Source: Streptomycetaceae bacterium (GTDB lineage: Bacteria; Actinomycetota; Actinomycetes; Nanopelagicales; Nanopelagicaceae). From it: a DNA stretch of 13,188 nucleotides. The notes beneath the pieces are model-generated. The model did no database searches and had not been told where the DNA came from. It saw only the letters and a program-made list of their open reading frames with translations. The DNA lies in the NCBI GenBank assembly GCA_027488165.1, contig JAIYCF010000021.1:1-13188 (forward strand), read 5' to 3'. Positions 1-6,171 of the stretch are shown here, in pieces. The number at the start of each line of letters is the position of its first letter. The stretch's first letter is position 1. A program made the translations under genes and the position numbers.

Positions 1-86
1 ATAAGAAGAATAACCGCGACGATCTTCATATTCGAAGATAGGCGATCCCATTCGCCCATAAATCCGGTGCGAGGTTCTTTCTCCAT
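1..86 (-). CDS. Unidentified protein, N-terminal fragment
   Basis: Only the first 28 codons of a minus-strand gene are inside the window; the rest lies beyond position 1. The ATG follows directly on the TAA of the zinc-ribbon gene upstream, with no spacer and in the same frame, so the two are surely co-transcribed. The visible N-terminus is charged (begins MEKEPRTGFMGEW) and then turns hydrophobic (KIVAVILL) at the edge, which would suit the start of a membrane segment. I cannot assign a family from so short a piece. Confidence 0.5.
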   Translation of the reverse strand, partial: MEKEPRTGFMGEWDRLSSNMKIVAVILL

Positions 87-251
87 TTAAGCAATCCCTT
101 CTATCTTCATCGCTGGCGCTTCTGGAATTGGGCAAGGCGCACCATCGCAACAATTAGTTTTCATATGACAGTTTGGGCAGAACCATCTTGTTGAGACTGG
201 ATCGTATGGCTTGCCGCAGAAGTCGCAGGGCATCTGGTTATTTGCGCTCAC
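87..251 (-). CDS. Small Cys-rich zinc-ribbon protein (54 aa)
   Basis: A 54-residue reading frame starting with GTG. It carries two CxxC knuckles, Cys9-x2-Cys12 and Cys25-x2-Cys28, spaced as in a zinc ribbon, followed by a second cysteine cluster at Cys34, Cys35 and Cys40. Seven cysteines in 54 residues strongly suggest a metal site. There is no clear Shine-Dalgarno sequence. A TAAAGT hexamer ends six bases before the GTG, which would fit a leaderless transcript; an in-frame ATG at codon 7 is the alternative start. It is divergent from the FAD oxidoreductase gene and joined without spacing to the truncated gene downstream. The biological role is unknown to me. That it is a real gene is inferred from the ordered cysteines and the neighbouring gene abutting its stop. 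Confidence 0.68.
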   Translation of the reverse strand: MSANNQMPCDFCGKPYDPVSTRWFCPNCHMKTNCCDGAPCPIPEAPAMKIEGIA

Positions 252-337
252 ATAATTACTTTACTAGTTACTACCTCTACGTAGCGGTATTGCGCATTTG
301 CTAAGAGCAAAAGAGGTTGCTGGGATAGAGTTTCCTG

Positions 338-1528
338 ATGGTTAGTGGAGAATCTTTTGATGCCATCGTCGTTGGCGGCGGTCTCATCGGCTCTGCTGGC
401 GCTAAGTATCTTGCCCAAATGGGTCTTCGGGTGGCTCTGATCGGTCCAACTGAATCTCAGGCACAAGAATCCGGAAAGGTTTTCGCCAGCCATTACGACA
501 TTTCGCGAGTGCAGAGAGTTATCGCGCAAGATGATCTCTGGACTCGCCTTAATGTTGAATCGACAAGCGCGTGGAAAGACCTTGAGATCTCAACCGGAGT
601 AAATTTCTTTCAACCAAACGGCTGCGTATATCTCAACGATCACGAGGATGAATACCTCAAGAACGTAGACAAGTTGGCTAAGAAGTTTTCTTTGAACTTC
701 AACCAATTAAACGGTCGCGACCAACTTCGAGAAAAGCTACCTCATGTGGAAATTGGTGAATCTGTCTTCGGAATCTATGAGGGTGCAAGCGCTGGCTTGA
801 TTGAGCCACGGAAACTAATCCTCGCCCAACTGACTGCCTTTCGTACCTTTGGTGGTCGGGAGATTCAAGAGGTTGTTGTCGATCTCCAGAAAGTGGATGG
901 GGTCTGGACGGCTACTTCTGACAGCGGCGCGCAATACTCAGCGAAGAAAGTTCTGATCGCGACTGGCGCCTTTACCAATTTCTCTAACTTGCTTCCGAAA
1001 AAATTGAAATTTCAAAATAAAAGCGAGGTGGTGATCACCGCAGAACTCTCTGAAAGCGATTTCGAGAAGCTATTTGGAATGCCTTCGGTTCTATTTGAAA
1101 TCCGTAGAGAAGAGTTCGACGGGATTTATCTGACCGCACCATTGGAGTTAGAGGATGGTCGCAAGATCTTGAAGATGGGCTTGAATCAGGCTCTTGACTT
1201 GAATCTGGATCAGCAGGAAGAGATGGTGCAATGGTTTCAGAGAGATAGTTTCCGAGAGTTTGGCCCAGTTCTGGAGAGAGAGTTGTTCAAGCTTTTTCCT
1301 TCGATCGAATTTCTCAAAACGGAGTTAAAGCCCTGTGTGATCTCAAGAACCGTTACCGAGAGCCCCTACATAGGTGAGGTAGAAGACGGATTGTTTGTTG
1401 CACATGGATGTAATGGGTATTCAGCAATGTCATCGGATGCGCAAGGGCGCCAAGGCGCAAAGTTATTAGCGACAGGAAAGTTTGACGAGGGATTTCAAGA
1501 ATCAGATTTTAAGTTGGTCTATAAGTAA
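338..1528 (+). CDS. FAD-dependent amine/amino-acid oxidoreductase (DAO family, sarcosine-oxidase-like)
   Basis: A 396-residue flavoenzyme of the D-amino-acid oxidase superfamily, closest in layout to monomeric sarcosine oxidase and N-methyltryptophan oxidase. Residues 9-36 form the FAD-binding Rossmann motif (VVGGGLIG then a long helix). Residues 51-60 (SHYDISRVQR) resemble the His/Arg stretch near the flavin in sarcosine oxidases. A second FAD-contact segment is VLIATGAF at 205-212. Near the C-terminus Cys333, followed about 20 residues later by AHGCNGYSAM, sits where monomeric sarcosine oxidase has the cysteine that binds FAD covalently. The expected reaction is oxidation of a secondary amine or amino acid, releasing hydrogen peroxide or passing electrons on; the substrate cannot be read from sequence. 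Length matches the family. It appears to be a single-gene unit, divergent from the zinc-ribbon gene. The ATG is the first good start, with only a weak ribosome site. Confidence 0.85.
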   Translation: MVSGESFDAIVVGGGLIGSAGAKYLAQMGLRVALIGPTESQAQESGKVFASHYDISRVQRVIAQDDLWTRLNVESTSAWKDLEISTGVNFFQPNGCVYLNDHEDEYLKNVDKLAKKFSLNFNQLNGRDQLREKLPHVEIGESVFGIYEGASAGLIEPRKLILAQLTAFRTFGGREIQEVVVDLQKVDGVWTATSDSGAQYSAKKVLIATGAFTNFSNLLPKKLKFQNKSEVVITAELSESDFEKLFGMPSVLFEIRREEFDGIYLTAPLELEDGRKILKMGLNQALDLNLDQQEEMVQWFQRDSFREFGPVLERELFKLFPSIEFLKTELKPCVISRTVTESPYIGEVEDGLFVAHGCNGYSAMSSDAQGRQGAKLLATGKFDEGFQESDFKLVYK

Positions 1529-1529
1529 T

Positions 1530-1582
1530 TTCGTTACGTGGACGATATCTATTCGCCACTTCACTTCGTTACGTGGACGATA
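1530..1582. repeat. 18-bp direct repeat, one copy covering the 3' end of tRNA-Val
   Basis: The 18-base string TTCGTTACGTGGACGATA occurs at 1530-1547 and again, identically, at 1565-1582, a period of 35 bp. The second copy includes the last eight bases of tRNA-Val on the minus strand (1574-1581) plus flanking bases outside the gene. The first copy lies immediately after the stop codon of the FAD oxidoreductase. This looks like a local duplication of the tRNA end. Whether it is a scar of tRNA-targeted integration or simple slippage cannot be told here. Confidence 0.85.
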
Positions 1583-1645
1583 CTGGGATCGAACCAGTGA
1601 CCCCCACAATGTCAATGTGGTGCTCTACCGCTGAGCCAATCGTCC
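1574..1645 (-). tRNA. tRNA-Val (anticodon GAC)
   Basis: Cloverleaf on the minus strand. The seven-pair acceptor stem is GGACGAT/ATCGTCC, the D arm holds GCTC/GAGC, and the anticodon stem CCACA/TGTGG encloses the loop TTGACAT, giving anticodon GAC (plus-strand 1611-1613). The T arm is ACTGG-TTCGATC-CCAGT. The discriminator is A and CCA is not encoded. The gene is 72 nt long. It is last in the minus-strand series tRNA-Gly, tRNA-Cys, cupin, tRNA-Val, and begins about 55 bases after the cupin stop codon. Confidence 0.97.
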
Positions 1646-1686
1646 GGGTCTAAAACTTCGGTATTTATTAAGTTGTGATCAGAAGT

Positions 1687-1700
1687 ATAGCCGAGGCTAT
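1687..1700 (-). terminator. Short hairpin after the cupin stop codon (weak terminator or processing site)
   Basis: ATAGCC and GGCTAT form perfect six-base arms, with a usable loop of four bases if the innermost pair opens. The hairpin directly abuts the cupin TAA (1701-1703). No T-run follows on the minus strand, so it is a poor intrinsic terminator. A role in RNA 3'-end stability, or in separating mRNA from the downstream tRNA-Val, is equally possible. Confidence 0.3.
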
Positions 1701-2045
1701 TTAACGTCCGAAATCGTCTTCGATACGCTCGATATCGTCCTCGCCGAAGTAAGTACCTGTCTGTACTTCGATGAAAATGACATCGTTTGAGCCAATGTTT
1801 TCTATCCGGTGTAGATCACCAATTTCGATATCAATCGAATCTCCGACAGACATTTCAAAAGAATCGCCGTTCAAAGTTATCTTTGCTTGGCCTTGAACAA
1901 TAAACCAATGCTCTGCTCGCTTTTCATGGCGTTGATAGGAAAGACGCTTACCTGGATTGACCCAGATTGTTTTCACCTTGTGAGATTGGCTTTCAGACAA
2001 GATTTCATAACGCCCCCAAGGACGCTGTGACTCATCTGTGCTCAT
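1701..2045 (-). CDS. Stand-alone phosphomannose-isomerase-type cupin (114 aa)
   Basis: A single-domain cupin matching the C-terminal domain of type II mannose-6-phosphate isomerases (ManC/AlgA type). The hallmark opening RPWGRYE is at 8-14. The first cupin motif includes His40 and Glu45-His46 (QRHEKRAEHW), followed by GQAKITLNG. The second motif, GDSIDIEIGDLHRIEN, carries His79. The protein ends with the usual FGEDDIERIEDDFGR. The nucleotidyltransferase domain found in fused enzymes is absent. It may interconvert fructose-6-phosphate and mannose-6-phosphate for GDP-mannose, which PimA-type enzymes consume; this link is inference. The ATG at 2045 is preceded by a strong GGAGAAG ribosome site. 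A longer frame opening at 2156 would run through tRNA-Cys and is rejected. The gene lies between tRNA-Cys and tRNA-Val on the same strand, so it is probably made on the tRNA precursor. Confidence 0.88.
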   Translation of the reverse strand: MSTDESQRPWGRYEILSESQSHKVKTIWVNPGKRLSYQRHEKRAEHWFIVQGQAKITLNGDSFEMSVGDSIDIEIGDLHRIENIGSNDVIFIEVQTGTYFGEDDIERIEDDFGR

Positions 2046-2074
2046 CTTCTTCTCCAGTACATCTTCTAACTTAT

Positions 2075-2148
2075 TGGAGGTCGGAACGGGATTTGAACCC
2101 GTGTAGAGGGATTTGCAGTCCCTTGCCTCGCCTCTCGGCCATCCGACC
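2075..2148 (-). tRNA. tRNA-Cys (anticodon GCA)
   Basis: The acceptor stem is GGTCGGA/TCCGACC, followed by discriminator T, the base expected for cysteine tRNA, and an encoded CCA at 2075-2077. The anticodon stem AGGGA/TCCCT encloses CTGCAAA, giving GCA (plus-strand 2114-2116). The T arm is ACGGG-TTCAAAT-CCCGT. Length is 74 nt including CCA. Its 3' end lies 29 bases before the cupin start codon. Unlike the neighbouring Gly and Val genes, it encodes CCA. Confidence 0.97.
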
Positions 2149-2156
2149 AAACTCAA

Positions 2157-2201
2157 GTTCCTTGGAATCTTGTTCTTTGGAACCCTGTTCTTTGGAACCT
2201 T
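2157..2201. repeat. Three tandem 15-bp units between tRNA-Cys and tRNA-Gly
   Basis: Three consecutive 15-base units, GTTCCTTGGAATCTT, GTTCTTTGGAACCCT and GTTCTTTGGAACCTT, fill the region just upstream of tRNA-Cys. Units two and three each contain GTTC-TTTG-GAAC, a four-pair mini-hairpin; unit one keeps only part of it. The length is a multiple of three but no convincing gene spans it. A role in tRNA precursor spacing or processing is possible but unproven. Confidence 0.8.
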
Positions 2202-2222
2202 GTAAAAATATTTCTATAGAGA

Positions 2223-2257
2223 AACCGCCACCTGAAAATTAATTCAAAGCGGCGGTT
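2223..2257 (-). terminator. Inverted repeat downstream of tRNA-Gly (possible terminator)
   Basis: AACCGCC at 2223-2229 and GGCGGTT at 2251-2257 form perfect seven-base arms around an AT-rich 21-base loop. On the minus strand the second arm ends GGCGGTTTCTC and a looser T-rich stretch (ATATTTTTAC) comes about ten bases later. It starts only six bases beyond the 3' end of tRNA-Gly. The long loop and delayed T-run make it a weak candidate terminator; it could also be a processing structure. Confidence 0.35.
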
Positions 2258-2263
2258 AATCCG

Positions 2264-2336
2264 AGCGGACGACGGGGTTCGAACCCGCGACCTGAACCTT
2301 GGCAAGGTTCCGCGCTACCAGCTGCGCTACGTCCGC
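2264..2336 (-). tRNA. tRNA-Gly (anticodon GCC)
   Basis: The acceptor stem GCGGACG/CGTCCGC is perfectly paired, with discriminator T and no encoded CCA. The anticodon stem GAACC/GGTTC encloses TTGCCAA, giving GCC (plus-strand 2300-2302). The T loop is the standard TTCGAAC. Length is 73 nt. It is the first of the minus-strand tRNA series and is divergent from pabB. Confidence 0.97.
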
Positions 2337-2352
2337 ATTTCGTGCGGGGGCA

Positions 2353-2382
2353 AATCTAGCGCAGCAAGGGGCGATCCGCCAA
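2353..2382 (-). promoter_or_regulatory. Candidate promoter for tRNA-Gly
   Basis: On the minus strand, TTGGCG (2377-2382) and TAGATT (2353-2358) are separated by 18 bases and end 16 bases before the mature tRNA 5' end. That is reasonable -35/-10 spacing for a housekeeping sigma factor. It is a pattern match only; it lies in the 76-base divergent gap between tRNA-Gly and pabB. Confidence 0.35.
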
Positions 2383-2412
2383 AGTGAGCGCTTTCACCGT
2401 AGCGTTAGGGCT

Positions 2413-3414
2413 ATGGATCTGCGCGATGACTCATTCTGGATGGGTCGAAGGTATGCCAGATCTCTTCTCGAAGTAACGAACGATCTCTCCCGATTAGATG
2501 ATGGAAACTTTTGGGCGGTGGCAATCTCCTTTGAGGGTGAAGTAACTCTTGCTCGTTTTCAATCTAACTTTGAAGCAGATTTTCCATTTAGCGGTTCGCA
2601 CTGGAGTCCAATTGAAGGAGATTGGGTCTCATCTCTGAACAAAGATCAATATTGCGCTTATGTGGAGAGAATTCGAGAAGCAATTTCAGATGGGTGGGTT
2701 TATCAAGTTAATGCCTGCCGTCAATTAAAGGTCGAATCAGACAGAGAAGAACTAGCTTCTCTCTTCGCCAAGTTACTCACCGAAAACCCAGCACCGCATG
2801 CCGCCTATTTCTCAACTCCACAATTGAAAATCGCCTCGGCATCTCCCGAGTTGTTCATTTCCCGAGATGGCTCGAGATTGAAAACTTCGCCAATTAAGGG
2901 AACACAAAGCCTTAGCGAGCAGGGATTTGGAAATAAAGATCAATCAGAAAATGTGATGATCGTTGATCTCATGAGAAATGATCTTGGACGAATTTGTAAG
3001 CCAGGATCCGTTGATGTTTCACAACTTCTACGAAGCGAAGATCATCCTGGATTACGCCATTTAGTTTCTGATGTCATCGGTCAGCTAAGGGGTGACATCT
3101 CATGGAAAGAGATATTTGACGCTTTACTTCCTGCGGGTTCAATTAGTGGAGCACCAAAGAGCTCTGCGCTCTCGGTGATCGCACAGAACGAAGAGATTGG
3201 ACGTGGTCCCTACTGCGGAGTTCTTGGTTGGGTCGAAGGCGATAGATGTGAACTTTCAGTTGCGATTCGAATCTTCTGGCAGGAAAACGATGGGTTTCTT
3301 AAATTTGGAACAGGGGCTGGAATAACCTACGGGAGCGATCCAGTTTCAGAATGGAAAGAGACTGAGTTAAAGGCGCAGCGGCTAATTTCTATTGCGGGAG
3401 GATCGATCAAATGA
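2413..3414 (+). CDS. pabB: Aminodeoxychorismate synthase component I (short form, 333 aa)
   Basis: A chorismate-binding enzyme that aminates chorismate to 4-amino-4-deoxychorismate on the way to p-aminobenzoate and folate. The motif SPIKGT at 159-164 supplies Lys162; PIKGT marks PabB, whereas anthranilate synthase has PIAGT. Other family blocks are IVDLMRNDLGRI (183-194), HLVSDVIGQL (216-225), LLPAGSISGAPK (238-249), GVLGW (269-273) and FGTGAGITYGSDP (298-310). At 333 residues it is shorter than the roughly 450 of E. coli PabB, so most of the N-terminal domain is missing, as in other short-form PabBs. ATG at 2413 is chosen because the longer frame from 2299 overlaps tRNA-Gly; AGGG lies just upstream. 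It overlaps pabC by four bases (ATGA). The partner glutaminase PabA is not in the window. Confidence 0.88.
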   Translation: MDLRDDSFWMGRRYARSLLEVTNDLSRLDDGNFWAVAISFEGEVTLARFQSNFEADFPFSGSHWSPIEGDWVSSLNKDQYCAYVERIREAISDGWVYQVNACRQLKVESDREELASLFAKLLTENPAPHAAYFSTPQLKIASASPELFISRDGSRLKTSPIKGTQSLSEQGFGNKDQSENVMIVDLMRNDLGRICKPGSVDVSQLLRSEDHPGLRHLVSDVIGQLRGDISWKEIFDALLPAGSISGAPKSSALSVIAQNEEIGRGPYCGVLGWVEGDRCELSVAIRIFWQENDGFLKFGTGAGITYGSDPVSEWKETELKAQRLISIAGGSIK

Positions 3415-4175
3415 AGATCTGGCTCAACGATCGCATCTGTGATTCCCAAGAAATTGAAATGGACTCTGATGGCTGGCCGGTAGGCAGCGGTGTTTTCGAA
3501 ACTATCCGAACCGAAAATGGCGAAGTTTTCGAATTAGCGCGCCATATGCGCCGCGCAGCAAATGCAGCGAGAAAGTTTGAGATCAAATTACCTAGCGAAG
3601 ATCAGATAAGAGTTTCAATAGCGGTTCTACTTGCAGAAGAACCTCATCAGCTCGGACGATTGAGATTACTTTTCTCAAAGGGATGGTTTGTGGCAGTACA
3701 CCAGAGTTATGTTGAGATCGTAGAGCCGGCGAAACTTACGGTTATCGATGAAAGCAGATTGATAGATCCAATCGCGTTTAAAACCTTTCCGTATAGCCAC
3801 CGAACCGGTTTGCTGCAGTTAGCGCAGAGAGATGGTTTCGACGAGATTATCTGCGTAAATGAATTAGGTGAGATAACTGAAGGTGCGGTTTCAAATTTTC
3901 TTTTCCGAATTGATGGAAAATGGATAACCACCCCACTTAGCGCGGGAGTTTTGCCAGGCGTACAGCGGGCCATAGTTATCGAAAGATGCGGGGTTATCGT
4001 TCAATCATTGACACGTAATGACATGGAACGTGTGGAGTCAGCGATAGTTATTTCAAGTCTAAAAATTGGTCTGGCCGTTGCATCTATTGATAATCGTGAA
4101 CTCGTAATCGATGCTCAGTGCCTATCTTTCATTGAGCAAATACGCGCCCAGACGCATTCTCATTCGGTAGGATAG
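3411..4175 (+). CDS. pabC: 4-amino-4-deoxychorismate lyase (class IV PLP enzyme)
   Basis: A 254-residue fold-type IV PLP protein. The N-terminal block GSGVFETIRTENGEVFELARHMRR (25-48) is typical of aminodeoxychorismate lyases and branched-chain or D-amino-acid transaminases. Lys124 (FKTFPYSHR) is the likely Schiff-base lysine. The block GFDEIICVNELGEITEGAVSN carries the conserved Glu157, and TPLSAGVLPGVQR (174-186) supplies the phosphate-binding end. Sequence alone does not separate lyase from transaminase. The call rests on the four-base overlap with pabB, which implies translational coupling and a shared pathway: PabB makes aminodeoxychorismate and PabC releases pyruvate to leave p-aminobenzoate. 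thrS follows after four bases. Confidence 0.85.
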   Translation: MKIWLNDRICDSQEIEMDSDGWPVGSGVFETIRTENGEVFELARHMRRAANAARKFEIKLPSEDQIRVSIAVLLAEEPHQLGRLRLLFSKGWFVAVHQSYVEIVEPAKLTVIDESRLIDPIAFKTFPYSHRTGLLQLAQRDGFDEIICVNELGEITEGAVSNFLFRIDGKWITTPLSAGVLPGVQRAIVIERCGVIVQSLTRNDMERVESAIVISSLKIGLAVASIDNRELVIDAQCLSFIEQIRAQTHSHSVG

Positions 4176-4179
4176 GAAC

Positions 4180-6168
4180 ATGTCCCAGCTCTCGATCACC
4201 GTAGATGGTCGCGCCGTAAGCGTTACAGATGACCAACGTCCGACCCATCTCTTCGCCGAAAGCAAAGAGATTGTCGTCTGCAAGATAAATGGCGAGCTAA
4301 AGGATCTTTGGACTGATCTCAAAGAAGGTGACGTTGTCGAAGGGGTTTCAATCTCTTCCCCAGAAGGTTTATCAGTGCTGCGTCACTCAACAGCTCACGT
4401 CATGGCGCAAGCGGTTCAGCAAGTCTTTTCGCAAACTCGCCTCGGAATCGGACCGCCGATCACAGATGGTTTTTATTACGACTTCGATCCAGAGCGTCCG
4501 TTTAATCCGGAAGATTTAGAGAAAATAGAAAGCGCGATGCGCAAGATCGTAAAAGATGGTCAACGTTTTCGCCGTCGCGTTACAAACGAAGCAGATGCAC
4601 TTAAAGAGTTAGCGCACGAGCCATATAAATGTGAGTTAATCGGGATCAAATCTGGTGCCGGCGAAGAAGCCAGCGTTGAGGTCGGGGGAGCAGAGCTCAC
4701 CATTTATGACAATTTAGGTCGCGATGGACAACCGGTTTGGTCTGATCTCTGCAGAGGACCGCATCTTCCGTCAACAAAACACATCCCTGCATTTAAGTTG
4801 ATGCGTAGCGCTGCGGCATATTGGAGAGGCTCTGAGAAGAATCCGATGTTGCAGCGCATCTACGGAACTGCTTGGCCATCTCAAGAAGAGTTGACTTCAT
4901 ATTTAGAACTTCTTGCAGAGGCAGAAAAGCGCGATCATCGCCGCCTTGGCACCGAACTAGATCTTTTCTCATTCCCCGAAGAAATTGGATCCGGTCTTGC
5001 GGTCTTTCATCCGAAGGGCGGCATCGTCCGTCGTGCGATGGAAGATTATTCACGCAAGCGCCATGAAGATGAAGGTTACGAATTTGTATACTCACCACAT
5101 CTGACTAAGGCTGCCCTCTTTGAAAAGTCTGGCCACTTGCAGTGGTACTCAGAAGGTATGTATCCACCGATGGTCATGGATGAAGAGCTTCACGCTGACG
5201 GAACTATCAAGCGCGCTGGTCAGCAGTACTACATGAAGCCAATGAACTGCCCATTCCATAATTTGATTTTTGCATCACGCGGCCGCTCTTATCGCGAACT
5301 CCCGATACGCCTCTTTGAATTTGGAACTGTCTATCGTTATGAAAAATCAGGAGTAATTCACGGTCTCACTCGCGCACGTGGCTTTACTCAAGATGATGCG
5401 CACATTTATTGCACAAAGGACCAGATGGTGGGCGAGCTAGATTCGCTACTGACCTTCGTACTTAACTTGTTACGCGATTACGGATTAGAAGATTTCTATC
5501 TCGAACTCTCAACTCGCAACCCCGAAAAATCTGTCGGAGAAGACAGTGATTGGGCAGAAGCAACCGAAGCGCTACGCAAAGCGGCGGTAGCTCAAAATCT
5601 AGAGCTAGTACTCGATGAAGGTGGCGCTGCGTTTTACGGGCCAAAGATTTCGGTTCAAGCAAAAGATGCCATTGGTCGTACTTGGCAGATGTCCACCATT
5701 CAAGTTGACTTCCAATTGCCGCAACGTTTTGAACTCGAATATTCAGCAACCGATGGAACTCGCCAACGCCCTGTGATGATTCACCGCGCACTCTTTGGTT
5801 CCATTGAACGATTCTTTGGAGTACTCACCGAGCACTATTCGGGAGCTTTTCCTCCATGGTTGGCGCCAGTTCAAGTGACCGCAATTCCCGTTGCTGAAGC
5901 ATTTGCTGATTACCTGGCATCTGTTGTCAAAGAGTTTAAAGCAGCCGGGATCCGTATCGATTTGGATGCATCTGATGATCGGATGCAGAAGAAGATTCGC
6001 AATGCGCAGATGCAGAAAGTTCCGTACATGTTGATTGCTGGCGAAGAAGATCAACAAGCCGGCAAGGTCTCGATTCGCTATCGCAACGGCGAGCAGAAGA
6101 ACTCAATTGCAGTTGCAGATGCCATCACTGAAATTCGCAGTGCCATCGCAGATCGCAAACAGGTTTAA
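4180..6168 (+). CDS. thrS: Threonine--tRNA ligase
   Basis: Full-length 662-residue class II aminoacyl-tRNA synthetase that charges tRNA-Thr in the cytoplasm. Domains in order: TGS (about 1-60); editing domain with His69-x3-His73 and Cys191-x3-His195, which removes mischarged serine; catalytic core (about 250-560) with zinc ligands Cys357 (MNCPFH), His408 (DDAHIYC) and His535 (MIHRALFGS), the last inside class II motif 3; and a C-terminal anticodon-binding domain (about 565-662). Motif 2 is FRYE-like at 379-389 (FEFGTVYRYEKSG). All key residues are present. The start has AGGA upstream and lies four bases after pabC, so it is probably translated from the pabBC transcript. I see no T-box or other leader, since there is no room for one. 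The HIT gene follows after three bases. Confidence 0.97.
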   Translation: MSQLSITVDGRAVSVTDDQRPTHLFAESKEIVVCKINGELKDLWTDLKEGDVVEGVSISSPEGLSVLRHSTAHVMAQAVQQVFSQTRLGIGPPITDGFYYDFDPERPFNPEDLEKIESAMRKIVKDGQRFRRRVTNEADALKELAHEPYKCELIGIKSGAGEEASVEVGGAELTIYDNLGRDGQPVWSDLCRGPHLPSTKHIPAFKLMRSAAAYWRGSEKNPMLQRIYGTAWPSQEELTSYLELLAEAEKRDHRRLGTELDLFSFPEEIGSGLAVFHPKGGIVRRAMEDYSRKRHEDEGYEFVYSPHLTKAALFEKSGHLQWYSEGMYPPMVMDEELHADGTIKRAGQQYYMKPMNCPFHNLIFASRGRSYRELPIRLFEFGTVYRYEKSGVIHGLTRARGFTQDDAHIYCTKDQMVGELDSLLTFVLNLLRDYGLEDFYLELSTRNPEKSVGEDSDWAEATEALRKAAVAQNLELVLDEGGAAFYGPKISVQAKDAIGRTWQMSTIQVDFQLPQRFELEYSATDGTRQRPVMIHRALFGSIERFFGVLTEHYSGAFPPWLAPVQVTAIPVAEAFADYLASVVKEFKAAGIRIDLDASDDRMQKKIRNAQMQKVPYMLIAGEEDQQAGKVSIRYRNGEQKNSIAVADAITEIRSAIADRKQV

Positions 6169-6171
6169 GTA

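Noticed and set aside
248..529. 93-codon minus-strand frame whose TGA overlaps the GTG of the zinc-ribbon gene
   Set aside because: It lies antisense over the Rossmann-motif end of the FAD oxidoreductase, has no domain-like composition, and the GTGA overlap is likely chance.
2046..2156. Longer cupin reading frame starting at 2156
   Set aside because: The extra 37 codons translate tRNA-Cys; the ATG at 2045 has a strong ribosome site and gives the family N-terminus.
2157..2201. Small CRISPR-like array
   Set aside because: The 15-bp units are directly adjacent with no spacers and no cas genes are present.
1967..2242. 91-codon plus-strand frame with repeated SLEPC-like units
   Set aside because: It runs antisense through the cupin and tRNA-Cys; the protein repeat only reflects the 15-bp DNA tandem repeat.
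2299..2412. N-terminal extension of pabB
   Set aside because: It overlaps tRNA-Gly and its promoter region, and the translated residues look like noncoding sequence.
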